Source: MED-G105 sp039819085
Lineage (GTDB): Bacteria > Pseudomonadota > Alphaproteobacteria > Caulobacterales > Parvularculaceae
Assembly (NCBI GenBank): GCA_039819085.1
Contig: JBCBSQ010000009.1
Location: 1 to 64,000 of the forward strand
Reading direction: 5' to 3'
DNA length: 64,000 nucleotides
The notes under the pieces were generated by a model. The model did no database searches. It was not told where the DNA came from and was given only the letters and a program-made list of their open reading frames with translations. The position numbers were made by a program, and so were the translations under genes. Positions 18,208-26,998 of this stretch are shown here, one piece after another. How positions within the stretch are numbered: position 1 is the stretch's first letter; every line of letters starts with the position of its first letter.

Positions 18208-18686
18208 TCGCGATGGTAGGGATGCCCAGAAAGAATAGTCGCAGCTCTATACAATTGTTCGCAGAGCATCACCCGCGCCAGCAAATGCGGCCAGGTCGCG
18301 GCGCCGAAGGACAGCTGGAGGTCGGCGTCCGCCAGCGTTTGCGCCGCATGGCCATCGGCGCCGCCGATCAGGAAAGCGGCTTCCTTGCGCCCCTGATCAC
18401 GCCATTCGGAGAGCTGCCGGGCGAAAGCGCGGCTCGGCATGTTCTTACCGCCCTCATCGAGAACCACCCGCACGTCCGCGCCGTGCGCATATCTCTCCAG
18501 GAGCGCGGCCTCCGCGGTCAGGCGTTGGTCACCCGACAATGACCGTGGCGCGTCGCCCTCGCGAATCTCTGGCCCCAGGAGGCCGATCGACCTTCCAGTA
18601 CGCCGCGCGCGGTCCGAATAGTCATCGATAAGCGCCGCCATTGGTCCACTCTTGACGGTCCCGATGGCGGCTATGGTGAGCTTCAC
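18204..18686 (-). CDS. rlmH: 23S rRNA pseudouridine-1915 N3-methyltransferase
   Basis: SPOUT-family methyltransferase acting on assembled 70S ribosomes. The 160-residue product shows the typical start (MKLTIAAIGTVKSGPMAALIDDY), the central VVLDEGGKNMPSRAFA, the SAM-binding knot FLIGGADGHA and the ending ARVMLCEQLYRAATILSGHPYHRE. The full-length product is a close match to the family. It lies between rsfS and envC in a minus-strand operon and overlaps envC by four bases (ATGA). Confidence 0.97.
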   Translation of the reverse strand: MKLTIAAIGTVKSGPMAALIDDYSDRARRTGRSIGLLGPEIREGDAPRSLSGDQRLTAEAALLERYAHGADVRVVLDEGGKNMPSRAFARQLSEWRDQGRKEAAFLIGGADGHAAQTLADADLQLSFGAATWPHLLARVMLCEQLYRAATILSGHPYHRE

Positions 18687-18725
18687 GTCGCGTTCGCCCG
18701 GTCTTCCAAGCCGCCAGGCGAGGAC

Positions 18726-19301
18726 TTAGGTGGTCGGTCCGGAGGCGGCGTGGGCGGTTTCTGACCAGATTCGCTCAAGGTTGTAGAACGCGCGCACCTC
18801 TGGCCGGAAAAGATGCAAAATGACGTCGCCCGCGTCGATCAGCACCCAGTCGCAGGCGGGCTGGCCTTCGCATCGCACATTCTTCGCCTTCGCGGCTTTA
18901 AGACGCCGGGAAACCTTGTCGGCTATCGCGCTGACATGGCGTTGAGATCGTCCTGATGCGATCACCATCGCGTCCGCGATCTCCGATTTCCCGCCAAGAT
19001 CAATGGTGACGACGTCTTCAGCCTTATCCTCCGCCAGTTCATGGAGGATCAGGTCAAGCAGTGTTTTCGATTTTTCGTCGGGCGTCAGCGCTGAAAGGTC
19101 GACTTCGCGCTCCCTTGCGGGATCGGCGTCGCCGTGATCGGCCTTGCCGATATCTGCGCTTCCGGTTTCTAAGTTTCCGGTGTCTGCGTCGCCCAGATCC
19201 GCTTTAGAAGCGCCGGTCTCTTCGAGATCGGCCCCGCCTACGAGCTTCAAAGCGGCGCTCGGCGGCGCCGCGTCAGGTTCGGAGTTCAGCTCCGCCTCCA
19301 T
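18726..19301 (-). CDS. rsfS: Ribosomal silencing factor RsfS with a repetitive N-terminal extension
   Basis: RsfS binds ribosomal protein uL14 and blocks subunit joining in starvation. The conserved domain occupies about residues 72-180 (TLLDLILHELAEDKAEDVVTIDLGG, VIASGRSQRHVSAIAD, DWVLIDAGDVILHLF). Ahead of it lies an acidic extension of about 65 residues, unusual for the family, containing degenerate five-residue repeats (SKADL GDADT GNLET GSADI GKADH GDADP). The ATG at 19301 is the only sensible start downstream of egtD; its ribosome site is weak. Normally adjacent to nadD, here separated from it by egtD. Confidence 0.92.
   Translation of the reverse strand: MEAELNSEPDAAPPSAALKLVGGADLEETGASKADLGDADTGNLETGSADIGKADHGDADPAREREVDLSALTPDEKSKTLLDLILHELAEDKAEDVVTIDLGGKSEIADAMVIASGRSQRHVSAIADKVSRRLKAAKAKNVRCEGQPACDWVLIDAGDVILHLFRPEVRAFYNLERIWSETAHAASGPTT
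19119..19208 (-). repeat. Degenerate 15-bp (5-codon) repeats in the rsfS N-terminal extension
   Basis: Six consecutive five-residue units in the RsfS extension follow the pattern G-x-A-D-x: SKADL, GDADT, GNLET, GSADI, GKADH, GDADP. This points to expansion of a 15-base unit inside the frame. The segment is acidic and predicted to be disordered. Confidence 0.6.
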
Positions 19302-19374
19302 GAGGTCGCGGCCAAGCCGGCCGCGAAAGGAATATAGTGGCGCCTGCGCGCGCCGCCAAGGCTGATCGCGCGTG

Positions 19375-20385
19375 TTAACCGTTGCTGAGGAGGCACAAGG
19401 CGTACCGACTGTCGGCGTCAGTCCAGGTTTCCGAGCGCCGCCAGGGGGTGCGCGCCAAAAGCTCGTCAAACCGCGCAAGGGAATATTTGTGAGATCGGCT
19501 GATGTGAAGCTTCTCGCCCGCGGCGAAGGAATAACTCTCGCCGTCGAGCCGGATTGTCGTCTCACGAGTGGCTTCAGCCGCCATTTCCACCCGCTGCGGG
19601 TCGTCTTCGATCTCCGCCAGATATCTGAATGCGCCAAGCTCCACCGTCGCGCCGAGTTCGTCGCGCATCCGGCGCAGAACGTTCAGAATGAACTCCGCCG
19701 TCACCCCTTCTGGTTCGTCGTAGGCGAGCCGCAGCGCCGCTTCATCTTTTTCAAGATCGACGCCGATAAGGAACTTCGCCTCCCGTCCAAGTGTGCGCGC
19801 GGCATTGGACAAAAGGGACGCCGCGGCGTCCCTGGTGACATTGCCGATCGTGGAGCCTGGAAAGAAACCGAGCAGCGCCTCGTCGGCGTCGATCGCGTCC
19901 CTTGGCAGGTCGACAGGCTGATTGAAGTCGGCGCAGACCGCGCCAACAGGCAGGTCGACGCGCGCCGCGTAGGCCTGCATGCCGCTGATCAGGTAGTCGC
20001 GGCTGATGTCCATCGCCACATACCCTTGCGGCGAAATCAGCATGGACAAGAGCCGGTCAATCTTTTCCGGCGACCCGGCGCCGTATTCAAAGACGATGCG
20101 TCCAGGTCCGATCGCCTCTGCGATCCGCCGCGCGTGGGCTTCGAAGATCGCTCGCTCGGTGCCCGTCGGATAGTACCCCGGCAGCCGAGTGATCTGCGAA
20201 AACAGCTCCGATCCCCGTTCGTTGTAAAGGTACATCGGCGAGATCCGCCGAGGCGTCGCCGACAGCGCGGCGTGCGCGTCGCGGCGAAAGTCCGAAAGCG
20301 GCGGATTGAGATCCAGCAAGAAAGCAAGATCGCCATAAGGCGCCGACAGTGCGTCGTTCCGGGACGCCTGCGCATTCAATGTCAC
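19375..20385 (-). CDS. egtD: L-histidine N(alpha)-methyltransferase, EgtD-like
   Basis: EgtD trimethylates histidine to hercynine using SAM, the first step of ergothioneine synthesis. The 336-residue product has the family motifs: MYLYNERGSELFSQITRLPGYYPTGTE near the N-terminus, the SAM-binding FEYGAGSPEK, AMDISRDYL and GFFPGSTIGN. The start overlaps the nadD stop by four bases (ATGA), so translation is coupled to nadD. No egtB (sulfoxide synthase) is in the window. An alternative is a DUF2260-type histidine methyltransferase with another fate for hercynine. Confidence 0.9.
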   Translation of the reverse strand: MTLNAQASRNDALSAPYGDLAFLLDLNPPLSDFRRDAHAALSATPRRISPMYLYNERGSELFSQITRLPGYYPTGTERAIFEAHARRIAEAIGPGRIVFEYGAGSPEKIDRLLSMLISPQGYVAMDISRDYLISGMQAYAARVDLPVGAVCADFNQPVDLPRDAIDADEALLGFFPGSTIGNVTRDAAASLLSNAARTLGREAKFLIGVDLEKDEAALRLAYDEPEGVTAEFILNVLRRMRDELGATVELGAFRYLAEIEDDPQRVEMAAEATRETTIRLDGESYSFAAGEKLHISRSHKYSLARFDELLARTPWRRSETWTDADSRYALCLLSNG

Positions 20386-20996
20386 GAAAGACCCTTCTGC
20401 CGCCGGATGTCGGTCGACGACGTCGCATTATTTGTATGCGGAATAAAAATCCACGCCGGGGGTTCATCATACAACATAGCGGCGGCGCCGGAGAGATCAA
20501 CCTCCGCGGGCCGAAGCGCCTCAAGCGCCGGGGCGTCGCGTCGGGCGTCTTCCGCGCCGGGGCGGTTGAATACAGCCAGTGGAACCTTATTGATGATATC
20601 TTCCCAGTCGCGCCATTTGTGGAATGTCGACAAGGAATCAGCGCCCATCAGCCAAATAAAACGCACATGCGGCAATTCGTCTTTCAGCGCGGAAATGGTG
20701 TCCGCGGTGTAGGTGAGGCCTCGCCGCCGTTCATAGTCGGAGACGACGATCTTGTGGTGGCGGGAGGTTTTCCTCGCCTTGCGCAGGCGCTCTTCATAAG
20801 GCGCGTATACGGACGGATCTTTGAGTGGGTTGCCAGGGGATACGAGCCACCAGACCGCGTCGAGGTCAAACAGTTTGATAGCCGCGAGGGAAATCTCGCG
20901 ATGGCCGTCATGGGCCGGATTGAAAGATCCGCCAAGGAGGCCGATGCGGGGTGCGCTTTCGTTCATCTCGCTCGTCAAGGGGCTCAAGGGGTCCAT
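20382..20996 (-). CDS. nadD: Nicotinate-nucleotide adenylyltransferase
   Basis: Adenylates nicotinate mononucleotide in NAD synthesis. The 204-residue product has the nucleotidyltransferase motif RIGLLGGSFNPAHDGH, LVSPGNPLKD, FIWLMGADSLSTFHKWRDW and the C-terminal SSTDIRRQ (I-S/T-x-S-x-x-R type). Two starts are possible, 20996 and 20966; the first has AAGGCGAG upstream and overlaps the end of obgE by 13 bases, supporting coupling. It is followed in operon by egtD. Confidence 0.95.
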   Translation of the reverse strand: MDPLSPLTSEMNESAPRIGLLGGSFNPAHDGHREISLAAIKLFDLDAVWWLVSPGNPLKDPSVYAPYEERLRKARKTSRHHKIVVSDYERRRGLTYTADTISALKDELPHVRFIWLMGADSLSTFHKWRDWEDIINKVPLAVFNRPGAEDARRDAPALEALRPAEVDLSGAAAMLYDEPPAWIFIPHTNNATSSTDIRRQKGLS

Positions 20997-22030
20997 GGCG
21001 CCGGCTCGCCTTCATTTCCGGCTGCGGCGTCGTCTTTCCGGAAGACCTTTGTCGCCTCCATCATCAGCCTCAGAGCGCCGGCGACGCCTTCGCCGCTCGC
21101 GCCGGAGAGCGTGAGGGCCGGGCGGCCGGCGGCGGCGGAGAGCTCAGCGGCGCGCGCGGCCCGAGTTTCGGCGTCAAGCGCGTCGACCTTGTTGAGCGCG
21201 ACGAACTCCTGCTTGTCCGCGAGGCCGCCGCCATAGGCGGCGAGTTCTCCGCGTACGGTGCGGTACGCCGTCGCGACGTCGTCTTGCGTTCCATCAACGA
21301 GATGCAGGAGGCCGGCGCAGCGCTCCACATGGCCGAGGAACCGGTCGCCGATGCCTGCGCCTTCGTGCGCGCCTTCGATGAGGCCTGGAATGTCGGCGAG
21401 GACGAAGCTTTCGCCTTCGCCAACGCGCACGACGCCAAGGTTCGGGTGAAGCGTCGTAAACGGATAATCGGCGATCTTCGGCTTTGCGGCCGAGACCGCG
21501 GCGAGGAAGGTCGACTTGCCGGCGTTCGGCAGGCCAATGAGGCCGAAATCGGCGATCAGTTTGAGCCGCAGCCAGATCGTCCGCGTCTCCGCTTGCTGTC
21601 CGGGATTAGCGCGCCGGGGCGCCTGGTTCGTCGCGGACTTGAAGCGGGCGTTTCCCCAGCCGCCATTGCCGCCCTTGGCGAGGAGGACGCGCTCGCCCGG
21701 GACGTCAAGATCGGCGATGAGCGTTTCTTCGTCCTCTTCGAAAACCTGCGTGCCGACGGGGACCTTCACAATGAGATCGCCGCCATCGGCGCCCGTCTTG
21801 TCCGAGCCTTCGCCGGGCCGCCCGTTCTTCGCCCGGAAATGCTGCTGGTAACGGAAATCGATGAGCGTGTTCAGGTTGTCGACCGCTTCGGCGAAGACGT
21901 GCCCGCCGCGCCCGCCATCGCCGCCATTGGGGCCGCCGAACTCCACGAACTTCTCGCGCCGGAATGACAGGCACCCTGCGCCGCCGGCGCCGGAGGCGAT
22001 GTAAATCTTTGCGCGGTCAAGGAATTTCAT
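20984..22030 (-). CDS. obgE: Obg/CgtA GTPase
   Basis: Ribosome-associated GTPase needed for 50S assembly and growth control. The 348-residue product has the glycine-rich Obg fold (residues 1-158, KIYIASGAGGAGCLSFRREK, GGPNGGDGGRGGHV), then the G domain with P-loop LPNAGKST, switch DIPGLIEGAHEGAGIGDRFLGH and NKVD. It heads the minus-strand run obgE-nadD-egtD-rsfS-rlmH-envC-ctpA-deacetylase-rppH. Confidence 0.97.
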   Translation of the reverse strand: MKFLDRAKIYIASGAGGAGCLSFRREKFVEFGGPNGGDGGRGGHVFAEAVDNLNTLIDFRYQQHFRAKNGRPGEGSDKTGADGGDLIVKVPVGTQVFEEDEETLIADLDVPGERVLLAKGGNGGWGNARFKSATNQAPRRANPGQQAETRTIWLRLKLIADFGLIGLPNAGKSTFLAAVSAAKPKIADYPFTTLHPNLGVVRVGEGESFVLADIPGLIEGAHEGAGIGDRFLGHVERCAGLLHLVDGTQDDVATAYRTVRGELAAYGGGLADKQEFVALNKVDALDAETRAARAAELSAAAGRPALTLSGASGEGVAGALRLMMEATKVFRKDDAAAGNEGEPAPWTP

Positions 22031-22217
22031 ACCGCGGCATATAGCGCATCGACACTCGCGCGCCAGCGTCGTGAGGTCATTCCAGCCGACGGAGGGCCTC
22101 GTGCGGCGTTGCGCTGCAGAGGGTGATAGGAAATTTTGTGCTGGCGCATTGCGCGTTCCAGGCGCGATGATGGAGACATGGGGTCAGGCTCGGCGGAGAA
22201 GCCGCCGTTCGCCAATC

Positions 22218-23342
22218 ATGGGGGAGCTTGTGACGGACACAATTTTCGAGCGCGTGCGGGAGAAGAAATGGGCGCGCAGCTACGTAAAAGGGGCATTCTT
22301 CTTTAAAATGAAGGAAGAAGAGCTTAGCGCCGAGCTTAACTGCGACATTGAACAGGCTGAAGCGGACGAGGAACGAAACCGCGAAATCAATCGCCTGCTT
22401 GTTGAGAACCAGATTGCGATGCGGCCGGGCTCGGAAGGCGCCTGGCTGCGAAGCGGCATTTATCGAGCGACCTACGCGAATGAGATGGCGCAGAGGATCT
22501 ACGAAGACCTGCCCGAAGAGAAGTCAGCGTTTCGCGCGATCGTCGGCTTCTACTATGTTGTTCGCGCCAATCTTGAGCGGCTTTTCTGGTTCAAACGCGC
22601 GCTGCTGCTAGTGTTTGGCGTCCTGGCGTATTCGTTTTTGTATTTGCCGTTTGCGGACGGCAATCTTGCGATCTATGGCGGCTTGCAGGCGCTGGCGTTC
22701 GGCCTTTTCTTTCTCGTAAACGCCGGCATGATTTCGATTTACCACGAGACGACGCGCGCGGCGCGCGTGACGCTCCAGAAGTACTTGTCCGACCGCGTCA
22801 GCCGGCTGGAATCCTGCGAACAAGCCGCGCTCTCTGGCATGCAGCGCGAAGGTTCGATTGGCAGTGACGATGAATGGAAACGAATGGCCCCTCTATTGGC
22901 CTACGCCGCGCGCGCGTTCCGTTGGCGGATTTTCTTTATAAAGCAGTTTTTGGACATCGCCTCGCACAAAATGGTCCGCCGACATGTGTGGGTCAATCAG
23001 TTCGGTTGGATCGTCACGATCGGCGTGTTTGTAGCCTTTTTGGTGTTGTTTGGGGCGGGTTTGATGACCTTCGGCATGGCGACTGTTTCGTTCTTGACGG
23101 CGCACTTTGTGGGCGGGAATGGCGGCGTGAAGGGGGAGGGCGTCATTTTCGCGGCGACGTTTCTGGCGATGTGGATAACGTCTTTCTGGTTGTGGGACGC
23201 CCGCGTTCAGGACCTCGTCACCGCCATCGCCAATGGCGCGAAGTTTGAGCGCGCCGGCGAAATCATCAGTCTAGAGGATCTCGTTGGCGATTTCGTTGGC
23301 CGGCTCGGCCGCGAGCGCGAAGCGCGGCGCAAAACGGGCTGA
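22218..23342 (+). CDS. Multi-pass membrane protein, unknown function
   Basis: About 374 residues from the chosen ATG. A charged N-terminal region of about 120 residues (KMKEEELSAELNCDIEQAEADEER) precedes hydrophobic segments near residues 130-150 (ALLLVFGVLAYSFLYLPF), 158-178 (LQALAFGLFFLVNAGMISIY), 275-295 (WIVTIGVFVAFLVLFGAGLM) and 308-350. I do not recognise the family. The start is uncertain: ATG 22218 lacks a good site, and GTG 22230 has GGGGGAG three bases upstream. It is divergent from obgE and not in an obvious operon. Confidence 0.72.
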   Translation: MGELVTDTIFERVREKKWARSYVKGAFFFKMKEEELSAELNCDIEQAEADEERNREINRLLVENQIAMRPGSEGAWLRSGIYRATYANEMAQRIYEDLPEEKSAFRAIVGFYYVVRANLERLFWFKRALLLVFGVLAYSFLYLPFADGNLAIYGGLQALAFGLFFLVNAGMISIYHETTRAARVTLQKYLSDRVSRLESCEQAALSGMQREGSIGSDDEWKRMAPLLAYAARAFRWRIFFIKQFLDIASHKMVRRHVWVNQFGWIVTIGVFVAFLVLFGAGLMTFGMATVSFLTAHFVGGNGGVKGEGVIFAATFLAMWITSFWLWDARVQDLVTAIANGAKFERAGEIISLEDLVGDFVGRLGREREARRKTG

Positions 23343-23454
23343 CGCAATAGCAGGCAAGGCGTTGATTGGCGCAAAGGCGCATCATTTGCGTTGCGCGTTC
23401 CGCCTCGGCGCGGCATGACAGTCGCGCCCACCGCTGTTTCGAAGGTCAACCGAC

Positions 23455-24585
23455 ATGCCCAAACCCGTCGACATTCTCTTTACGCCGTTTGAAAGCGGGA
23501 ACCTCTCCGTTCCGAACCGGATCGTGATGGCGCCGATGACGCGTTCGTTCTCGCCGGGGCACGTCCCGAACGACGATGTCGTGGCCTATTATCGCCGCCG
23601 GGCGGAGGCGGGCGTCGGGCTCATCCTCTCCGAAGGCGTCTCGCCCAACGCGACGACGGCGACCGGCACGCCGAACGTGCCGAACATTGTGTTCGACGAG
23701 GCGAAGGCCGGCTGGCGTAAGGTTGCGGACGCGGTAAAGGCCGCTGGCGGCAAGATGGGCCTGCAGATCTGGCACGAAGGACCCTTCCGCAACCCCGCGA
23801 AATCCGAACACCCTGAATCGCCGTCATGGTCGGCTTCAGGGTTCAAGATGCCGGACAAGGCGCTCTGGGAGCCGATGAGCGAGGCGGAAATCGAGACCGC
23901 GATCACGGAATTTGTGGACGCGATCGTGGCCGCGAAAGAACTCGGCTTTTATTGCGCGGAGATTCACGGCGCGCACAGCTATCTCATCGACAGCTTTTTC
24001 TGGGATAAGACCAATCTGCGCGACGACAAATGGGGCGGCGACTGGGTGGGCCGCACGCGGATGGCTGTGGAGATCATCTCCCGCGCCCGCGCCGCTGTCG
24101 GCCCTGATTTCCCGATTTTGATCCGTCTGTCGCAATGGAAACAACAGGACTTCAACGCGCTTTCCGCGCAGACGCCGGCTGAGCTTGAGAAATGGTTGGC
24201 GCCGCTCGCTGAAGCTGGGGTCGACGCATTCCATTGCTCTCAGCGCAGATTTTGGGAGCCGACGTTCGACGCCGGCGTTGAGGGCGTCGGCGAAGACGCG
24301 CATCTGAACTTCGCCGGCTGGGCGAAGAAAATCACCGGCAAACCGTCGATTTCCGTTGGCTCCGTCGGGCTGTCGGGCGAGTTCACGGCGATTTACGGGC
24401 CTGACGGAACCTCGGAGCCCGCTTCGCTCGACGGCCTCGTCGAACGGATTGAGGCGGGGGAGTTCGATCTCATCGCCGTCGGCCGGGCGCTCTTGCAGGA
24501 CGCGCAGTGGGCGGAGAAAATCCGTACCGGTCGCAACGAAGAGTTGATGACGTTCAGCAAGGCCGCGCTGGCGTCGCTCGCATAG
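23455..24585 (+). CDS. NADH:flavin oxidoreductase, old yellow enzyme family
   Basis: An FMN-dependent TIM-barrel ene-reductase, 376 residues. Family marks are VPNRIVMAPMTRSFSPGHVPNDDVVAYYRRRAEAGVG-type N-terminus, GKMGLQIWHEGP, the active-site region EIHGAHSYLIDSFFWDKTN, and the C-terminal FMN-phosphate region DLIAVGRALLQDAQW. Such enzymes reduce activated C=C bonds of enones or detoxify electrophiles. It stands upstream of a GST gene, which fits a detoxification pair, though 180 bases separate them. Confidence 0.92.
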   Translation: MPKPVDILFTPFESGNLSVPNRIVMAPMTRSFSPGHVPNDDVVAYYRRRAEAGVGLILSEGVSPNATTATGTPNVPNIVFDEAKAGWRKVADAVKAAGGKMGLQIWHEGPFRNPAKSEHPESPSWSASGFKMPDKALWEPMSEAEIETAITEFVDAIVAAKELGFYCAEIHGAHSYLIDSFFWDKTNLRDDKWGGDWVGRTRMAVEIISRARAAVGPDFPILIRLSQWKQQDFNALSAQTPAELEKWLAPLAEAGVDAFHCSQRRFWEPTFDAGVEGVGEDAHLNFAGWAKKITGKPSISVGSVGLSGEFTAIYGPDGTSEPASLDGLVERIEAGEFDLIAVGRALLQDAQWAEKIRTGRNEELMTFSKAALASLA

Positions 24586-24696
24586 TTTTTTTTCGGAATG
24601 CGGCGGTTGCCGGAACCAATTGGGCGCATAGCGCGTATTGGTGACTGTCTATCGTTCTGCCGCTGGCGCATTTGATGCGTGTCTTGCCCGCGAGAA

Positions 24697-24768
24697 GGCG
24701 TTGAAGAGGGCATCAAAGAGGGCGTTGAATACGCCGTCGAATAAGCCGTCGAAGGAGGCGTTCAAGTG
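24697..24768 (+). repeat. Six degenerate 12-bp tandem repeats ending at the GST start codon
   Basis: Six consecutive 12-base units of the type GGCGTTGAAGAG run without gaps from 24697 to 24768. The junction of units 5 and 6 forms the AAGGAGG ribosome site (24752-24758), and unit 6 ends with the GTG start codon (24766-24768). A short in-frame ORF (GTG at 24679, TAA at 24742-24744) reads through units 1-4. Confidence 0.65.
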
Positions 24769-25431
24769 ATCACAGTTCATCATCTTGAGGATTCCCGCTC
24801 GCAACGGGTCTTATGGCTCCTTGAGGAACTTGGGGTTGAGTACGACGTCAAGCGCTATGAACGGGACAAGCAAACGCGCCTGGCGCCGGCGGCGCTAAAG
24901 AAGGTGCATGGCCTCGGCAAATCGCCTGTCGTCGAGCATGACGGCGTTGTCGTGGCCGAGACCGGCGCAATCGTCGAATATCTGATTGACCGATTTGGGG
25001 ACGGCGGGTTTCGACCGACTGCGGATGAACGCGACGCGCTTCAGTATACTTACTGGATGCATTTTGCTGAAGGCTCGATGATGCCGCAGCTTTTGTTGAA
25101 GCTTTTCTTCTCACAGATCAAAGCTGCGAAGATGCCATTCTTCGCCAAGCCGATCGCAAATGGCATCGCTGACCGCGTGCTGCGGACTTATGTCGATCCC
25201 AATCTCGCCGAGCAGGTGGCGTTTGTCGACGCGCATTTGAAGGCGAACGACTGGTTCGCGGGACCGGAGATCAGCGGCGCCGATATCATGATGAGCTTCC
25301 CGCTTGAGGCGGCCAAGTCGCGCGGCGCCATCAATGATTCGCCGGCGATCACCGCTTATATCGACCGTTTCCAGGCGCGCCCCGCCTTTCGCCGGGCGCT
25401 GGAGCGGGGCGGCGACTACGCCTACGCCTGA
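24766..25431 (+). CDS. Glutathione S-transferase family protein
   Basis: 221 residues. The N-terminal thioredoxin-like domain (ITVHHLEDSRSQRVLWLLEELGVEY, with the Ser-rich active-site segment SRSQR, then GKSPVVEHDGVVVAETGAIVEYL) precedes an all-helical C-terminal domain with WFAGPEISGADIMMSFPLE. The conserved ESxAI-like ETGAI glutathione-contact motif is present. The GTG start is supported by AAGGAGG seven bases upstream; that site is built from the 12-bp repeats. Substrate unknown. Confidence 0.92.
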   Translation: MITVHHLEDSRSQRVLWLLEELGVEYDVKRYERDKQTRLAPAALKKVHGLGKSPVVEHDGVVVAETGAIVEYLIDRFGDGGFRPTADERDALQYTYWMHFAEGSMMPQLLLKLFFSQIKAAKMPFFAKPIANGIADRVLRTYVDPNLAEQVAFVDAHLKANDWFAGPEISGADIMMSFPLEAAKSRGAINDSPAITAYIDRFQARPAFRRALERGGDYAYA

Positions 25432-25478
25432 CGGGCGTTTATGCGATCAGGCGCCGTTTCTTCAGGTCACAGATGAAG

Positions 25479-26753
25479 TTAGTAGTCCGCCTTTAGGTCA
25501 GGCACAGGGGCGGCTTCCTCCGCGCCTGTGTCAGCCTCGCCGCCAATGCTTGCGTCCTCGCGGAAAACCGGGGCCGGCGCTTCGGCCGACGTTGGCGTCG
25601 CGCCGGTCGCCACCGGCGCTGCCGGGGCTTTTGGCGGCGCGACGATTTCACCGGCTTCTTTCATTTCCGCCGGCTGGGTCAGCGGCGAAGCTGATTTTGC
25701 GCTAGGCGCGGCCGGCGCTTCGTCAGGCGCCTGCGTCGCGGCGGTCTTCGGCGCAGCGGATTCGGGCGCGGTAGGTTTGGCGGACTCGGTTGGCGACTTT
25801 GGCGCCGGCTGGCTCATTGCCGGATTGGCCGGCGCTTTGGACGCCCTGGTCAGCTGCGCCGGGCCTTCGTCCGAACGCGCCGTTTCGCTGAAGTCCGGCG
25901 CGTCGCCGAAATCAGGCGCGTCGACGTCCTGCGGCGAGAAATCCGTCCAATAGCTCGGCTGTGCGACGATGGAGCGGAAATAGTCGATGTTGCCATTGGC
26001 GATCTGTGGCGGAAGGTCAGAGCGGGCGAGCCTTTCAGCCTCGCGCATGTCGCCCTTGATGGCGAGCACAAGCGCCAGGTTCTGGCGCACGCGGGCGTCC
26101 GCTGACGGACGGGCCGCGGCGCCTCTCAGGACGCGCGCCGCCTCTGAGAGGTTCCCGGACATTGCGTAGGAGAGGCCCTTATTGTTCATGATGCTGACCG
26201 AGTTCGGCGACAGCGTGAGGGCGTACTGATATTTGTCCCTGGCGAGATCATGTTCGCCGATCTGATCGAGCGCGACGCCGAAAGCCGATAGGACGCGCCA
26301 GTCGTCGGGCCGTTCGCGCGCAGCGATTTCAAGGTGGCGGATGGCTTCAAACGCCCGTCCCGCCTCAATCAGCGCCTTTCCTGCTTCGAACGCCACTTCA
26401 GGCTTGTCGCCATGGCGCTCGGTTGCGGAAACGATGACGCGCACCGCCTGTTCGAGAGAACCGAGCTTGCGAAGGGCCGCGGAATAGTTCGCCGCCGCGC
26501 GCCAGTCGGAAGGATCGCGTTCATACTTCGCGCTCCAGAAAGCCGCCGCGGCGACGGCGTCCATGCCGCTTGGGTCCTCGCCGGACCCGGGATAGACGCT
26601 GATCGAATCGTCATAGCGCGCGTTCGCGCCAGCGTTGAGGTCAGTGCCTGGCGATGAGGTGGCGCAGGCGGCGAGCAGAAGCGCCGAGGCCGCCGCGCCA
26701 ATGGCGCGGCCCGTTGACGCGGCGCTGAAACGGAAACTGGAAAAATGGGTCAT
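25479..26753 (-). CDS. TPR-repeat lipoprotein (TadD-like)
   Basis: 424 residues with a lipobox ending at Cys30 (LLAAC), a TPR region about residues 85-270 (DWRAAANYSAALRKLGSLEQA, DKPEVAFEAGKALIEAGRAFEAI, ALTLSPNSVSIMNNKGLSYAMSGN) and a Pro/Ala/Ser-rich tail. The architecture matches TadD-type lipoproteins of Tad pili, but no other tad gene is in the window, so assignment to a pilus is inference. The start at 26753 is chosen over 26807 because GAGGA lies just upstream and the signal peptide follows at once. Confidence 0.85.
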   Translation of the reverse strand: MTHFSSFRFSAASTGRAIGAAASALLLAACATSSPGTDLNAGANARYDDSISVYPGSGEDPSGMDAVAAAAFWSAKYERDPSDWRAAANYSAALRKLGSLEQAVRVIVSATERHGDKPEVAFEAGKALIEAGRAFEAIRHLEIAARERPDDWRVLSAFGVALDQIGEHDLARDKYQYALTLSPNSVSIMNNKGLSYAMSGNLSEAARVLRGAAARPSADARVRQNLALVLAIKGDMREAERLARSDLPPQIANGNIDYFRSIVAQPSYWTDFSPQDVDAPDFGDAPDFSETARSDEGPAQLTRASKAPANPAMSQPAPKSPTESAKPTAPESAAPKTAATQAPDEAPAAPSAKSASPLTQPAEMKEAGEIVAPPKAPAAPVATGATPTSAEAPAPVFREDASIGGEADTGAEEAAPVPDLKADY

Positions 26754-26998
26754 GCAATCCTCGCGCGATGTGACGCAGCGAGGGCGAACATTGCTTAATG
26801 GTTTCAATAAAGGCTTAACTCGCGCGCGCTCGGGTAAACCAAGCGGTTGAGATGCGCCCGTTGTGGATGGAGGTCCGTCTTCCGATCATCGGCGCGCGTT
26901 TGCGAATGGCGCTCGCGCCCTTGCGAAAGACGCTGGCGTCGTTTTCGGATCGCCGTTGACGGCGCAGACTTAAGAGATGTGGTTAAGGCAGACGAAGC

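Noticed and set aside
20349..21236. 295-codon plus-strand ORF opposite nadD/obgE
   Set aside because: Shadow of the true genes; the minus strand has perfect family motifs.
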